NCBI GenBank assembly: GCA_937996235.1
Contig: CALKVK010000038.1
Span: forward strand, 1 to 64,000
Length of the DNA stretch: 64,000 nucleotides
Direction: 5' to 3'
DNA from: an uncultured bacterium
GTDB lineage: Bacteria > Planctomycetota > JAJSAM01 > JAJVHW01
Below, piece after piece: positions 1 through 9,461 of the stretch. A program made the position numbers and the translations under genes. The notes under the pieces were generated by a model. That model saw only the letters and a list, made by a program, of their open reading frames with translations, made no database searches and was not told the DNA's origin. How positions within the stretch are numbered: the first letter of the stretch is position 1; each line of letters begins with the position of its first letter.

Positions 1-71
1 GCGCGGCGGAGCGCGAGCTTGAACGGCTGGGCGCTAACTTGGTGGCGCTGGTGTCTGACACCGTTCGTCGC

Positions 72-839
72 TCAGCGGCGACGACGCTGCGGTGCGCGCG
101 CGCGGCGGAAGACGAGCACCGAGCCGCGGTCGCCGCCGGGCATGCCGCTCGTGCGCTGCGGCAGCACCGCGAGGCCCGTCTCGCGCGCGACGTCGGCCGC
201 TTCGCGGAGCTCGTCGGCGGGCGGCTCGGGGCCCTTCATCAGCAGGGCGACGCCGTCGCGCGCGAGCAGCGGCGCGATCTCGCGCAGGAGCGCCGGAGCG
301 GGGCCGACGGCGCGCGCGACGACGAGCGGGAAGCCGCCGCGGAGGCCGGGGCGTTCGCGCGGCAGCAGGTGCCCGCGACACTGGAGCGCCTCGGCGTTCG
401 CGATGCCGGCGCGCGCCAGGCAGTCCGCGACCACCCGCACCTTCTTGCCGGTGCCGTCGATGAGCAGCGCGCGCGCGCCCGGCCACGCGACGGCGAGCGG
501 CACGCCCGGGAAGCCGCCGCCCGTGCCGAGGTCGAGGAAGCGCACGGGGGGCGCGTCCCCCGCGACCGCGCGCCAGACCGGAACGAGCGAGAGGCTGTCG
601 ACGAGGTGCCTCTCGACGGCGGCCGCGGGCTCGCGCACGGCGGTGACGTTGATCTTCTCGTTCCACTCGAGCAGCGCCTCGAGGTAGCGCAGGAGCTGCG
701 CGCACTGCGCCTCGTCGAGCGCGACGCCGAGGCGCGCGGCGCCGTCGCGGAGGAGGTGGTCCGGCGCGGGCGCAGCGGCGGGCTGCGCGCCGGGGGCGGC
801 GTCCGGTGGGGCATCGGTCGCGGGCGTGTCGTCGCTCAC
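72..839 (-). CDS. rsmG: 16S rRNA (guanine-N7)-methyltransferase RsmG (GidB)
   Basis: RsmG methylates N7 of G527 in 16S rRNA, using S-adenosylmethionine, in the cytoplasm. The SAM-binding motif LDLGTGGGFPGVPLA is clear, as are the family's N-terminal helix segment (LEWNEKINVTAVREP) and the downstream RHLVDSL motif. I place the start at the GTG at 839, which gives 255 aa with an Ala/Pro-rich N-terminal tail. An in-frame ATG at 920 would add 27 Arg-rich residues that look non-coding; neither start has a strong ribosome-binding site. The gene is divergent from pruA. No gidA/mnmG or parAB partner is visible, although the window ends 71 bases downstream and those bases hold nothing I can call. The family assignment is secure; the start is not. 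Confidence 0.9.
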   Translation of the reverse strand: MSDDTPATDAPPDAAPGAQPAAAPAPDHLLRDGAARLGVALDEAQCAQLLRYLEALLEWNEKINVTAVREPAAAVERHLVDSLSLVPVWRAVAGDAPPVRFLDLGTGGGFPGVPLAVAWPGARALLIDGTGKKVRVVADCLARAGIANAEALQCRGHLLPRERPGLRGGFPLVVARAVGPAPALLREIAPLLARDGVALLMKGPEPPADELREAADVARETGLAVLPQRTSGMPGGDRGSVLVFRRARAPQRRRR

Positions 840-988
840 GCGCAGACGTTCGCAAAGGCCCGCGCGCCGCGGAAGGACGCCCCGGCCGCGCGCCGCTATT
901 CGCCGCTCCCGCGCTACCATGCGCCGTTCGTCCCCGGAGGTCGCCGCACGGCCGTGCGCGCCGGCTCCCGGGGGCCAGGGAGGACACG

Positions 989-2614
989 ATGCACCTCGGC
1001 CGATTCCGCGTCCCGACGCCCGTCAACGAGCCCGTGAAGGGCTACGTCCCCGGAAGCCCCGAGCGCGCGTCGCTGCAGGCCGAGGTCGCCCGGCAGCACG
1101 GCGAGGTGGTGGACATCCCCTGCGTGATCGGCGGCGAGCGCGTCTACTCCGGCGACGTCTTCGAGCTGACGATGCCGTGCGACCGCCGCCACGTGCTCGC
1201 GCGCATCCACATGGCGACGACCGAGCAGGTGAACGCCGCCGTGGACGCCGCCGAGGAGGCGCGGCGCGCGTGGCACCGCCTGCCGTGGGAGGAGCGCGCG
1301 GCGGTGTTCCTGCGCGCCGCCGAGCTGCTCGCGGGGCCGTGGCGCGACCGCCTGAACGCGTCCACGATGCTCGGGCAGGGCAAGACCTGCCACCAGGCCG
1401 AGATCGACTCGGCGTGCGAGATCATCGACTTCTGGCGCTTCAACACGTGGTACGCCGAGTCGTCGATCTACGCGGAGCAGCCGCCCGTCAGCCCGACCGG
1501 CACGTGGAACCGCATGGAGGCGCGCCCCCTCGACGGCTTCGTCTTCGCGATCGCCCCGTTCAACTTCACGTCGATCGCGCTCAACCTGCCGACGTCGCCC
1601 GCGCTCCTCGGCAACACGGTCGTCTGGAAGCCAGCGACGACGGGCGCGCTGTCGTCGTGGTACGGCATGCAGCTCCTCGAGGCCGCGGGGCTGCCGCCGG
1701 GCGTCATCAACATGGTCGTCGGGCGCGGCGGCACCGTCGGCGACCCCGTCATCGCGCGGCGCGAGTTCGGCGGGCTGCACTTCACGGGCTCGACCGGCAC
1801 GTTCCAACGGCTGTGGGTCTCGATCGCGAACAACCTGCCGCAGTACGGGCAGTACCCGCGCATCGTCGGCGAGACGGGCGGCAAGGACTTCTGCATCGCA
1901 CACCCCTCGGCCGACCCGGCGGCGCTCGCGACGGCCGTGCTGCGCGGCGCGTTCGAGTACCAGGGCCAGAAGTGCTCGGCGCTCTCGCGCGTCTACGTCC
2001 CGAAGAGTCTGTGGAAGGACGTGCGCGGCCGCGTCGTCGCGGGCATCTCCGAGATGAAGATGGGCGACACGCGCGACTTCGCGGTGTTCCTCGGCGGCGT
2101 CATCGACCAGGCCGCGTTCCGCGAGCACTCCGCGTACCTGGCCCTCGCCAAGGAGACCGGACGCGTGCACGCGGGCGGCCGCGCGGACGACACGCACGGC
2201 TGGTTCGTGGACGCGACGCTCGTCGAGGTGGACGACCCGAAGCACCGCCTGATGTCCGAGGAGATCTTCGGCCCGATCTGCACGGCCTACGTCTACGACG
2301 ACGCACGCTGGAGCGACGCGCTCGACCTCGTGGACTCGACGAGTCCCTACGCGCTCACGGGCGCCGTGTTCGCCACCGACCGCCGCGCGATCGCGGAGGC
2401 CACGGAGCGCCTGCGCTTCGCCGCGGGCAACTTCTACGTCAACGACAAGCCGACGGGCGCGGTCGTCGGACAGCAGCCGTTCGGCGGCGCGCGCGCGTCG
2501 GGCACGAACGACAAGGCGGGCAGTCCGCTCAACCTGCTGCGCTGGGTCAGCCACCGCAGCATCAAGGAGACGTTCGTCCCGCCGACGGACTGGCGCTACC
2601 CGTTCCTGGGCTGA
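989..2614 (+). CDS. pruA: L-glutamate gamma-semialdehyde dehydrogenase (P5C dehydrogenase)
   Basis: This enzyme oxidises glutamate-gamma-semialdehyde (the open form of pyrroline-5-carboxylate) to glutamate with NAD+, the second step of proline catabolism. The 541-aa protein is an aldehyde dehydrogenase of the stand-alone ALDH4 type, with no proline dehydrogenase domain, and its length is usual for the group. The nucleophile is Cys329 (in QGQKCSALSR) and the general base is Glu295 (in VGETGGKD); the FAIAPFNFTSIALNLP segment is characteristic of the group. The start is the ATG at 989, preceded by a strong AGGGAGG site; longer in-frame upstream sequence looks non-coding. No putA or proline permease lies next to it, so its proline dehydrogenase must be elsewhere. 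Confidence 0.92.
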   Translation: MHLGRFRVPTPVNEPVKGYVPGSPERASLQAEVARQHGEVVDIPCVIGGERVYSGDVFELTMPCDRRHVLARIHMATTEQVNAAVDAAEEARRAWHRLPWEERAAVFLRAAELLAGPWRDRLNASTMLGQGKTCHQAEIDSACEIIDFWRFNTWYAESSIYAEQPPVSPTGTWNRMEARPLDGFVFAIAPFNFTSIALNLPTSPALLGNTVVWKPATTGALSSWYGMQLLEAAGLPPGVINMVVGRGGTVGDPVIARREFGGLHFTGSTGTFQRLWVSIANNLPQYGQYPRIVGETGGKDFCIAHPSADPAALATAVLRGAFEYQGQKCSALSRVYVPKSLWKDVRGRVVAGISEMKMGDTRDFAVFLGGVIDQAAFREHSAYLALAKETGRVHAGGRADDTHGWFVDATLVEVDDPKHRLMSEEIFGPICTAYVYDDARWSDALDLVDSTSPYALTGAVFATDRRAIAEATERLRFAAGNFYVNDKPTGAVVGQQPFGGARASGTNDKAGSPLNLLRWVSHRSIKETFVPPTDWRYPFLG

Positions 2615-2650
2615 CCCGGGCGGCGCACCCGCGGCGACGCGGCCACCGGT

Positions 2651-4810
2651 TCAGAACGTCAGGTCGAGCGAGAGCACGAGGTTCCGGCCCGGCTCGTTGA
2701 CGCCCGAGCCGTGGATGCGGTACTCGCGGTCGAACACGTTGTCGAGCGCCACCGCGAACGTGACCCCGTCGTGGATCTCCCAGCTCGCGCCGAGCGACAC
2801 CACGCCGTATCCGGGGGTCCCCCCGGGAGGGATGCGATCCGTATCGGTCTCGTCCTTGAGCGAGAGCCGGTCCTGCGCGTCGGCGAAGCGCCCGGAGATC
2901 CAGGCCCGCCACGGCGCTGCGGCCGGCCGCCAGGTCAGCGTGCAGGCACCGGTGAGCGGCATCAGGCGCGATGCGGGAGCGCTCGTCTCGCGGCCGTTCG
3001 GCAGCAACTGGTCGATGTCGCCCTCCTGCCACGAGCCGGCCACGGCGAGCGTCCACGCGTCGTCGATACACACGGCCAGCTCCGCCTCGACGCCGTCGAT
3101 CTCCCCGTCCCCGACGTTGTCCTTGCGGACCTCGGGCGTGGAGCCGACGCGCCGACCGGTGGGCGACGGGACGATCAGATCGCGCACCCACGTGCGCCAC
3201 ACGCCGACCTGGCCGGACCAGCACCCGCGCTGCAGCTTGACGCCGAGCTCCGCCTGCGTGAACCGCTCCGGGTCGAGATCGAGCGACGGCGTCTCGACTC
3301 CGCTCGTGTCATCGAGACGCGTCAGATCCGAGAGGTTCGGCGCGCGGAAGCCCTGGGAGACGCCGCCGAACGCGTTCCAGCCCGGGGCGACGGGGCGCAC
3401 CGCGCGCAGGCTCGCGACGGTCGCGCTCCACGTGTCGTCGAACCCGATGACGTTGCCGGGAGTCGCCGGGTCGCTCCCGCCGATGAGCGGGTCGTCGACT
3501 CGGTCGGCGTCGGCGCGCGCGTGCGTCCAGCGCGCGCCGGCAGTGAAGGTCGTCCCGCCGACCGTGAACTCGTCCTGCGCGTAGACGCCGAACAGCCGGT
3601 AGCGCGCGTCGTCGGCCACCGGTCCCTGCACCGTCTCGAGCACCTCGACGCCGTCCTCGAAGTTGCGCCGGTACGAGTCGACGTCGTCGTCCCACAGCTC
3701 GAATCCGTACGTCAGGAGCCCCGCCGACGTGTCCTTCTCGGCTTGGAACTGCACGCCCCAAGTGTCGACCCCGTAGCCCTGCTCGTCGGACTTCGCGGGC
3801 CGCCGCGTGTCGCGGTCGCGGACCTGCACCTCCTCCTGGCGCTGGAACGAGACGGTCAACTCGACGTCGTCGGCGAGGAGCGCGTCGAGCGCGCGCCGGT
3901 TGCGCGCGTACCAGAGCTCGCGCGTCTGCGTGAGATCGCGGCGGAGTTCGTCGCCGACGGTCGTCCCGTGGTACGGAACGGCGTCGACGGTGCGATGCGT
4001 GCGCGGGACGTCGTCCTGCTGCACGCGCTGCACGCCGAAAGCCCAGCGCGCGCGCGACGACTCGCGGAAGTCGAGCCGCACGTCGAAGTCGCGTTCGCGA
4101 TAGCCCGTCTGCGGCTGGTGGTCGCCGTCGCCGCCGACGCGCAGGTCACCGAAGCTCCGGTAGTTCGCGCCGACGACCCAGCCGAGATCGTCGACGTTGC
4201 CCTCGGTCTCCGCCCGCCACGTCCACGAGTCCTCGGCCGACGCCCAGCGCGAGTACGTGCGCAGGCTCGCGTGTGCGCCGGACTCGAAGCTCGTGCGTCG
4301 ACGCACGACCGCGCTCACGGCCCCGCCGACGGCGTCGGAGCCGTAGAGCACGGAGCTCGGCCCGCGCACGAGCTCGAGGCGCTCCACCGAGAGCGCGTCG
4401 ACCGTGCCCCAGTACTGGTTCGGGCCGGAGCGGAACGTCGAGTTGTTGAGGCGGATCCCGTCGATCAGCAGCACGGTGTGGTAGCCGGTGAATCCGCGGA
4501 TGAACGGCGACCCCTGGCCGTATGCGGTGCGTTGGACCATCACGCCGGGCTGATCGAGGAGCGCGTCGGGTAGCGTGCGCCGCATCCGCTCGCGCGCGAT
4601 CTCGTCGGCGCGGACGACGTCGGCGATCCAAGGCGTCCCGAACGCGCGCTCCTCGCGGCGCGCGGCTGTCACGAGGATCTCGGACGCGTCGACGAGTTCG
4701 GAGGGTGCGCCGGCGTCCGGGACGCGCAGCGGGTCCTCGTCGCCGAGCGCCGTCGCGCCGCATACGAACGACACGACCGGAATCGCCGACACCAACCGCA
4801 GACGACGCAT
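2651..4810 (-). CDS. TonB-dependent outer-membrane receptor
   Basis: This is a 719-aa outer-membrane active transporter for a large, scarce ligand, powered by TonB. It has a signal peptide (about residues 1-22), then a TonB-box-like EILVTAARREE segment. The plug domain follows at about residues 40-150 (PDALLDQPGVMVQR, SPFIRGFTGYHTVLLIDG, RLELVRGPSSVLYGSDAVGG). The long beta-barrel ends in NVFDREYRIHGSG and a terminal ...LDLTF with the C-terminal Phe expected of barrel proteins. The start is the ATG at 4810 after GGAGGAG. The gene lies 116 bp downstream of tonB on the same strand, so the two are probably co-transcribed. Colicin I/vitamin B12/haem-type receptors are the nearest relatives by motif, but the ligand cannot be read from the sequence, and I recognise no cobalamin riboswitch or Fur box upstream. 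Confidence 0.92.
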   Translation of the reverse strand: MRRLRLVSAIPVVSFVCGATALGDEDPLRVPDAGAPSELVDASEILVTAARREERAFGTPWIADVVRADEIARERMRRTLPDALLDQPGVMVQRTAYGQGSPFIRGFTGYHTVLLIDGIRLNNSTFRSGPNQYWGTVDALSVERLELVRGPSSVLYGSDAVGGAVSAVVRRRTSFESGAHASLRTYSRWASAEDSWTWRAETEGNVDDLGWVVGANYRSFGDLRVGGDGDHQPQTGYRERDFDVRLDFRESSRARWAFGVQRVQQDDVPRTHRTVDAVPYHGTTVGDELRRDLTQTRELWYARNRRALDALLADDVELTVSFQRQEEVQVRDRDTRRPAKSDEQGYGVDTWGVQFQAEKDTSAGLLTYGFELWDDDVDSYRRNFEDGVEVLETVQGPVADDARYRLFGVYAQDEFTVGGTTFTAGARWTHARADADRVDDPLIGGSDPATPGNVIGFDDTWSATVASLRAVRPVAPGWNAFGGVSQGFRAPNLSDLTRLDDTSGVETPSLDLDPERFTQAELGVKLQRGCWSGQVGVWRTWVRDLIVPSPTGRRVGSTPEVRKDNVGDGEIDGVEAELAVCIDDAWTLAVAGSWQEGDIDQLLPNGRETSAPASRLMPLTGACTLTWRPAAAPWRAWISGRFADAQDRLSLKDETDTDRIPPGGTPGYGVVSLGASWEIHDGVTFAVALDNVFDREYRIHGSGVNEPGRNLVLSLDLTF

Positions 4811-4926
4811 CGACGGATCTCCTCCAGTTCCTTCCGCTGAGCGGGAACGCGCGCGAACGGAGGGCGGGCGCGAAGGTTCGGCGATTCTCCGGACGCACGC
4901 CGGGGCGGCCGGAGTGGCCGAGCGCG

Positions 4927-5679
4927 TCAGTCCGTGAGCCGGAACTTGATCGGCGGCAGGCGCAGCGTGGAGTGGACGGGCTCGCCGCGCACCGTCGCGG
5001 GCCGGAACTCCCACGTCTCGACCGCCGCGATCGCCGCTCGGTCGAGCAGCGCCGAGCCGGAGCTCCGCACGACCTCGACGGCTTCGAGCGAGCCGTCGGC
5101 GGCGATGACGACGCGCAGCACGACAACGCCCTCGATGCCGAGGTCGAGCGCCGTGCGCGGGTAGCGCGGCTCACGGAGCGCGACGAACGCCGCGGGTGTC
5201 GCGGCGAGCACGGGCGCGGACGCGTGCGCCGCCGGCGACGCTGCGAGCGGCGGACGCGGTGCCGCGACGTCCACGGCGTCGCCGGTGCCGGCCGCCTCCG
5301 GCGCCGCGCTGCGGCGACGCGGCGGAGCGAAGCGCGCCGTCGCCGCGAACGGATCCGCGCAGTGGATCGTGACCGGCGCGTCCGCACGCGGCTCGGGCGC
5401 GAAGTCGGGCGCCTCCGGCTCCCACTCGGGGAGGAGCGGCTCGGCGACGAGTTCTTCGCGCCTCGGCAGCTCGAACTCCGGCTCGAGCGGCGGGGGCGGC
5501 GGCACCAGCTCGACCGCGCGCGCGATCTCCGCGCGGGTCGTCACGCCGACGGGCTCCCCAGCGGGCCGGCCGACCGAGAGCCACGCGAGGGCGAGCGCCG
5601 CGTGCAGCGCGAGCGACGCCGCGACGGCGCGCGCGCGGCCGCGCGGACCCGTCCGCCCCACCGGCCATCGACGCTGCAT
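4927..5679 (-). CDS. tonB: TonB energy-transducing protein
   Basis: TonB spans the periplasm and passes proton-motive energy from ExbB/ExbD to outer-membrane receptors. The 250-aa protein has a basic N-terminus and one membrane anchor (about residues 20-35, VAASLALHAALALAWL). A Pro/Glu-rich periplasmic spacer follows (VPPPPPLEPEFELPR). The C-terminal TonB domain at about residues 165-250 carries YPRTALDLGIEGVVVLRVVI and an AIAAVETWEFRPA motif. The start is the ATG at 5679 with GGGAGGA upstream. It is the first gene of a pair with the receptor, which suggests a dedicated TonB. ExbB and ExbD are not adjacent; the only ExbD-like gene in the window is about 49 kb away. Confidence 0.86.
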   Translation of the reverse strand: MQRRWPVGRTGPRGRARAVAASLALHAALALAWLSVGRPAGEPVGVTTRAEIARAVELVPPPPPLEPEFELPRREELVAEPLLPEWEPEAPDFAPEPRADAPVTIHCADPFAATARFAPPRRRSAAPEAAGTGDAVDVAAPRPPLAASPAAHASAPVLAATPAAFVALREPRYPRTALDLGIEGVVVLRVVIAADGSLEAVEVVRSSGSALLDRAAIAAVETWEFRPATVRGEPVHSTLRLPPIKFRLTD

Positions 5680-5982
5680 CCGGTCCTCCCGCGGCTCCGT
5701 GTCGCACGCGCGACGCCGTCTATCCGGTGTGCAAGAAGGGCGCCGAGATCGCGCGCAACCGAACCGTCCGCGCAGCGGCACACTCGGACCGCTCGCGCGC
5801 GACCGCGGTCACGGAACGCGCCGCGCGGCGTTTCCTGCGTCGCTTCGGGAGACGGTCGCTCGCCCGTGCGCGCTACCCGGGCGGGACGCCGTCTGCGTGA
5901 GTGCGATCGACCACACGCTGCGTCGCGCGGCGGGCGCCGCCGGGCAGGCGGCGATCCGGCAGCGTCCGGCTCGCGAGTCGCG
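5680..5982. other. Intergenic region, nothing recognised
   Basis: This 303-bp gap lies upstream of tonB and downstream of the 937-aa secreted protein gene, both on the minus strand, so it probably carries the tonB promoter. I looked for a cobalamin-riboswitch B12 box, a Fur-like palindrome and a terminator hairpin and recognised none. A short AT-richer patch near 5730 could be part of a promoter, but this is a guess. Confidence 0.4.
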
Positions 5983-8796
5983 TCAGGCCAGGGTGACGAC
6001 CTTCTCGATGTCGTCGATGACGGAGCCGGGGAGGGTGGGGTCGGGGGAGGCGATCTCGAGGGTGTCGGTGCCGGGACCGCCGTCGAACTGGAAGCCGTGC
6101 GGGAGCAGCGGGCCCTCGCCGATCTCGAACTCCTCGGTCACGCGCAGCGTGTCGTCGCCCGGTCCGCAGGAGACCGCGAGGCCCTCGTAGGTCTGGGAGC
6201 GCGAGTACGAGCTGATGCGCGCCTCGAACTCGTCGTCGCCGGACTTCGTGTCGATGCGGGCTGCGCGGATGCGCGCCTGCTCCTCGAGCTCCTGCACGCG
6301 CAGATCGAGGTCGATGTCGTCGCGGTCGCGGCCGCCCGCGACGCGCAGCTCGTCGCACGCCACACCCGCCGCGGCGAAGGTGTTCGTGCCGTTGCCGAGC
6401 TTGACGGAGATGCGGTCCTCGAAGCGGACGTCGAGCAGCTCGAAGAAGTCCGCGCCGAGCACGCTGCCCGCGAGATCGAGCGAGCCCGACACGGCGTCGG
6501 CCGGGTCGGCGGTCGCGGGCGCGCCGTGCACGCGCACGTCGGACGCGGCGGCGCCGCGCGCGTTCACCTTGGCCTTGCCGTGCACGACGGAGTCCGCCAG
6601 CGAGAGCGCGTAGAGGTCGGTGCCGCGCGCGGCCACGAGGTCGAGCGTGACGAGGTCGATCGCCGACAGCGTCACGGCCACCTCGCCGCCGCGGCCGCCC
6701 GTGGCGACGAGCGCGTCGAACTCGCAGTCGTCGACCACGAGCGCGTCGTGGTCGGGGGCGCCGCGCGCGCTCGCGCCGAAGTCGATGCGCACGGCGTCGA
6801 ACGCGGCGTCCCGCGCGACGACCTCGTCGGAGCCGACGCCGAGGAGCAGCGCAAGGGCCCCGCCGACGGTCGCGCAGTCGTCCTTCGCCGCGGGCGGGCA
6901 CGGGCTGCCGACGAACTCGACGGCGTCGTCGCCGGCGCCGAGGTCGATCACGAGCTTGCGCGACGCGTCCACGTCGAGCGACGCCGCGCCGCCGACGGTC
7001 GTGCCGCCGGACCCCGTCAGGCGCACCATGCCGCCGCCGAGCGGCTCCACGCGCAGCGCGTCGTTGCCCCTGGTGCCCTTCACCTTCACGCGTCCGCGGC
7101 GGGCGCGCACCACGAGATCGCCCGCGCCGGGCTGCGGCGGCGTGCCGAGCGTGACGACGTAGACGCCGGTCGCGACGGAGCCGTCGGTCGAGCTGCCGTT
7201 CAGCCGCACGACCACCTCGCCCGCGTCGTTCACACGCGCGGGCAGGCCGTCGTCGCCGGTGCCGAAGGTCGCCGGGAAGCTCGGCGTGCCGCCGTTGCCG
7301 ATGCCGACGACACGGCCCGTGCCGGTGCGCGTCGGCACGGTGTCGCCGGTGCGCAGCGCGGTGACGAGCCGCCGCGGCGACGACGAGTCCTCGACGAGCA
7401 GCGCACTGCGCGACGCGCCGCCGTCGCGGTAGCTCACCTCGAGCGCGACGCCGCCCGACGGCGCGACCATCACGGTCACGAGGCCCTCGACGGCGAACGT
7501 GCTCGCGCCGTCGGTGAAGGACATGCCGGGATACGCGACGAGCTCGAGCGCGGCGCCCGTGCGGCGCCGCCACACGCCCACGCGCGCCGAACCCGTGACG
7601 GCCGCGCCCGTCACCGCGCCGACGAACACGACGCCGTCCGCGACCGGGAACGCCTCGACGCGCTGGGCGTTGCTCGCGAGTCCGCCGGTGAACGTGAACG
7701 CGCCCGCGGTGTCGCCGGCGGCCGCGACGCGCGAGAGCGTCGCGCCCGTCGCCTCGTAGACCGCGGCACCCTCGGAGAGCAGGTGCTCGACGGCGAACGC
7801 GGTGCGCGGCTCGGCGAGGGCGCCGACACGCGGCGCGACGCGCGGCGTGCCGATGCCGAAGACGGTGCGGCCCGTGTCGGGCATCGGGGAGCCGTCGAGC
7901 GCGAGCAGCTCGAAGCCGTCGAGCTGCGGGTCGTAGAGCGCGAGCGCGCTGCGGTTCGTGAGCGTGCCGTCGCGCACCGTGGTGAGGAACGCGGTCGCGC
8001 CGTCCGCGAGCGTCGCCTGGAACGTCGCGTCGAACTGGAACGCGAGGTCGTCGATGCCCGTGTCGCCGGCGCGCTGCAGCAGCTCGAACGCGGCCGCGCC
8101 CCGGCGGCCCAGCAGCACGAACACGTTCGCGTCGGCGGGCGCGCAGTTCCACGGCGCGCTCTCCGTCCCGAAGCGCGCGCCGAGGAACAGCGCGCCGTCG
8201 TGGATGCCGTACGAGTTCGCCTGCGCGGAACTGTTCAACCGCACCAGTCCGCACGCGAGCCCGGGGAGCGGCGCGTCCGCGACCGCAACCGTGCGCAGGC
8301 CGGTGCCGGCGACGTCGGCGAGCAGCGCCTCGACGAAGGAGCCGCTGCGGTCGAGGCTCGCGGCGAAGGCCACGCGGCCCGCGCGGCTGAGTCGTGCCGA
8401 CGAGATCGAGCGCACGGTCGTGCCGGCGACCGAGATCACCGCGGGGCTCTCGGCCGCCGGCGGCGCGGCGTCGCCCGTCGGGTTCTGCGCCGCGACGCTC
8501 GCCGTCGTGACGACGCGGCGCAGCACGCCCGCACGGTTCGCGAGGAACCAGGAGCTGCCGCGTAGGAGCGCGCCGTCCTGCTCGTACACGTCGCTCGCGA
8601 AGAGCACCTCGCCCGCGTCGTCGAGCAGCACCGTCGGTCCGGGCCGGACGTGCACACCCGCCGCCTCGCCCGGAGCGGGGGTGCCGTCGGTCGCGACGAG
8701 GCGCGCGGTGCCCTCGCCGGCGGCGGCGTGCGCTGCGAGCGCGAGGCAGAGCGCGAGCGAGGCGAGTGCGGCGAGACGTGCTCCTGAGCGCGGCAT
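5983..8796 (-). CDS. Large secreted protein with choice-of-anchor-like repeats and GDD repeats
   Basis: This is a 937-aa exported protein of unknown function. It begins with a signal peptide (MPRSGARLAALASLALCLAL, cleavage near AHAAAG). The first 570 or so residues are repeating beta-rich units around motifs such as LSRAGRVAFAASLD and NDAGEVVVRLNG, which resemble the NxxGxxxF tandem-repeat proteins common in surface proteins. The C-terminal third carries Gly-Asp-rich turns (GTRGNDALRV, DLGAGDDAVEFVG, DTKSGDDEFEA, GPGDDTLRV) like RTX-type calcium-binding repeats, though not in strict nonapeptide phase. The start is the ATG at 8796 after GGAGG. It lies 86 bp downstream of the ECF sigma gene on the same strand and may be the output gene of that signalling operon. 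No enzyme motif was seen. Confidence 0.84.
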   Translation of the reverse strand: MPRSGARLAALASLALCLALAAHAAAGEGTARLVATDGTPAPGEAAGVHVRPGPTVLLDDAGEVLFASDVYEQDGALLRGSSWFLANRAGVLRRVVTTASVAAQNPTGDAAPPAAESPAVISVAGTTVRSISSARLSRAGRVAFAASLDRSGSFVEALLADVAGTGLRTVAVADAPLPGLACGLVRLNSSAQANSYGIHDGALFLGARFGTESAPWNCAPADANVFVLLGRRGAAAFELLQRAGDTGIDDLAFQFDATFQATLADGATAFLTTVRDGTLTNRSALALYDPQLDGFELLALDGSPMPDTGRTVFGIGTPRVAPRVGALAEPRTAFAVEHLLSEGAAVYEATGATLSRVAAAGDTAGAFTFTGGLASNAQRVEAFPVADGVVFVGAVTGAAVTGSARVGVWRRRTGAALELVAYPGMSFTDGASTFAVEGLVTVMVAPSGGVALEVSYRDGGASRSALLVEDSSSPRRLVTALRTGDTVPTRTGTGRVVGIGNGGTPSFPATFGTGDDGLPARVNDAGEVVVRLNGSSTDGSVATGVYVVTLGTPPQPGAGDLVVRARRGRVKVKGTRGNDALRVEPLGGGMVRLTGSGGTTVGGAASLDVDASRKLVIDLGAGDDAVEFVGSPCPPAAKDDCATVGGALALLLGVGSDEVVARDAAFDAVRIDFGASARGAPDHDALVVDDCEFDALVATGGRGGEVAVTLSAIDLVTLDLVAARGTDLYALSLADSVVHGKAKVNARGAAASDVRVHGAPATADPADAVSGSLDLAGSVLGADFFELLDVRFEDRISVKLGNGTNTFAAAGVACDELRVAGGRDRDDIDLDLRVQELEEQARIRAARIDTKSGDDEFEARISSYSRSQTYEGLAVSCGPGDDTLRVTEEFEIGEGPLLPHGFQFDGGPGTDTLEIASPDPTLPGSVIDDIEKVVTLA

Positions 8797-8882
8797 GGCG
8801 TCCTCCGGTGGACCGGGCGGGTCCCCTGACGCCGCAGAACGGCGTCCGCGCGGACGGCAGACAGGGATTCCGCGGCGCGGCG

Positions 8883-9461
8883 TCAGGAGCCGCGTGCGGC
8901 GCGGCGCGAGAGCAGCTCGAACGCGCGGCGGTAGCGCTCGAGCGCGCGGTGCCGCGCGCGCTGCGCGGCGTCGTAGGCGATGCCGAGCCGCGCCGCCTCC
9001 TCGTCGAGCGTGCGCCCCTCGGCGTGGCCGACCACGAGCTCCGCGTCGCGCGGCAGGAGCAGCGCGAGCGCCTCCTCGGCGCGGCGGACCTGGTCGGCGC
9101 GCTCCGCGCGCGTCGCGGGCCCCGCACCCGGGGACGCGGGCTCGCGGACGGCCGCGGGGTCGTCGGTGTCGCTGTCGGCGCGCGTCAGGCGCAGGAGGCG
9201 CGCGGGGCGGCGCTTCGCGGCGGCGAAGTGTGCGCGGCGGTCGGCGATGTGGGCGCGCGCGACGCGCAGCATCCACGCCTCGAACTCGGGGCCGCTGCGC
9301 AGCTCGAAGTCGCCGGCGCGCCCGAGCGCGCGCGTGATGACGCCCTGGACGAGGTCCTCGACCGGCTCGTGCAGGGCGAGCGTCCGCGCGTGGCGTGCGA
9401 CGAAGCGCTCGAGCGCGGGGCGCCCCGCCGCGAGCAGCGCGCTGAGCTCGTCGACGTTCAT
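8883..9461 (-). CDS. ECF-type RNA polymerase sigma factor
   Basis: This 192-aa protein is a short sigma-70 family member that would redirect RNA polymerase to a small regulon. Region 2 is at about residues 20-85 (VEDLVQGVITRAL, FEAWMLRVARAHIADRRAHF) and region 4 at about residues 125-185 (RRAEEALALLLPRDAELVVGHAEGRTLDEEAARLGIAY, then a recognition-helix stretch). The start ATG at 9461 overlaps the kinase stop codon in an ATGA tetranucleotide, so translation is coupled to the kinase; GGAGA precedes it. No anti-sigma factor is adjacent. The fused kinase upstream is the obvious candidate to control it, as in other kinase-linked ECF groups, but phosphorylation of this sigma factor is inference. 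Confidence 0.88.
   Translation of the reverse strand: MNVDELSALLAAGRPALERFVARHARTLALHEPVEDLVQGVITRALGRAGDFELRSGPEFEAWMLRVARAHIADRRAHFAAAKRRPARLLRLTRADSDTDDPAAVREPASPGAGPATRAERADQVRRAEEALALLLPRDAELVVGHAEGRTLDEEAARLGIAYDAAQRARHRALERYRRAFELLSRRAARGS

Noticed and set aside
806..988. Extended pruA start giving 602 aa
   Set aside because: The upstream part is Arg-rich and overlaps the rsmG 5' region; the ATG at 989 has a strong ribosome-binding site and gives the family's length.
34..4573. Many long overlapping open frames opposite to or out of frame with the real genes (also throughout the window)
   Set aside because: Stop codons are rare in DNA this GC-rich. These frames give Arg/Ala/Pro-rich proteins without motifs, while one frame at each place carries a recognisable family, signal peptide or ribosome-binding site.
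5680..5982. Cobalamin riboswitch upstream of tonB and the receptor
   Set aside because: I could not find a B12-box or the conserved core segments on the minus strand, so there is no support beyond gene context.
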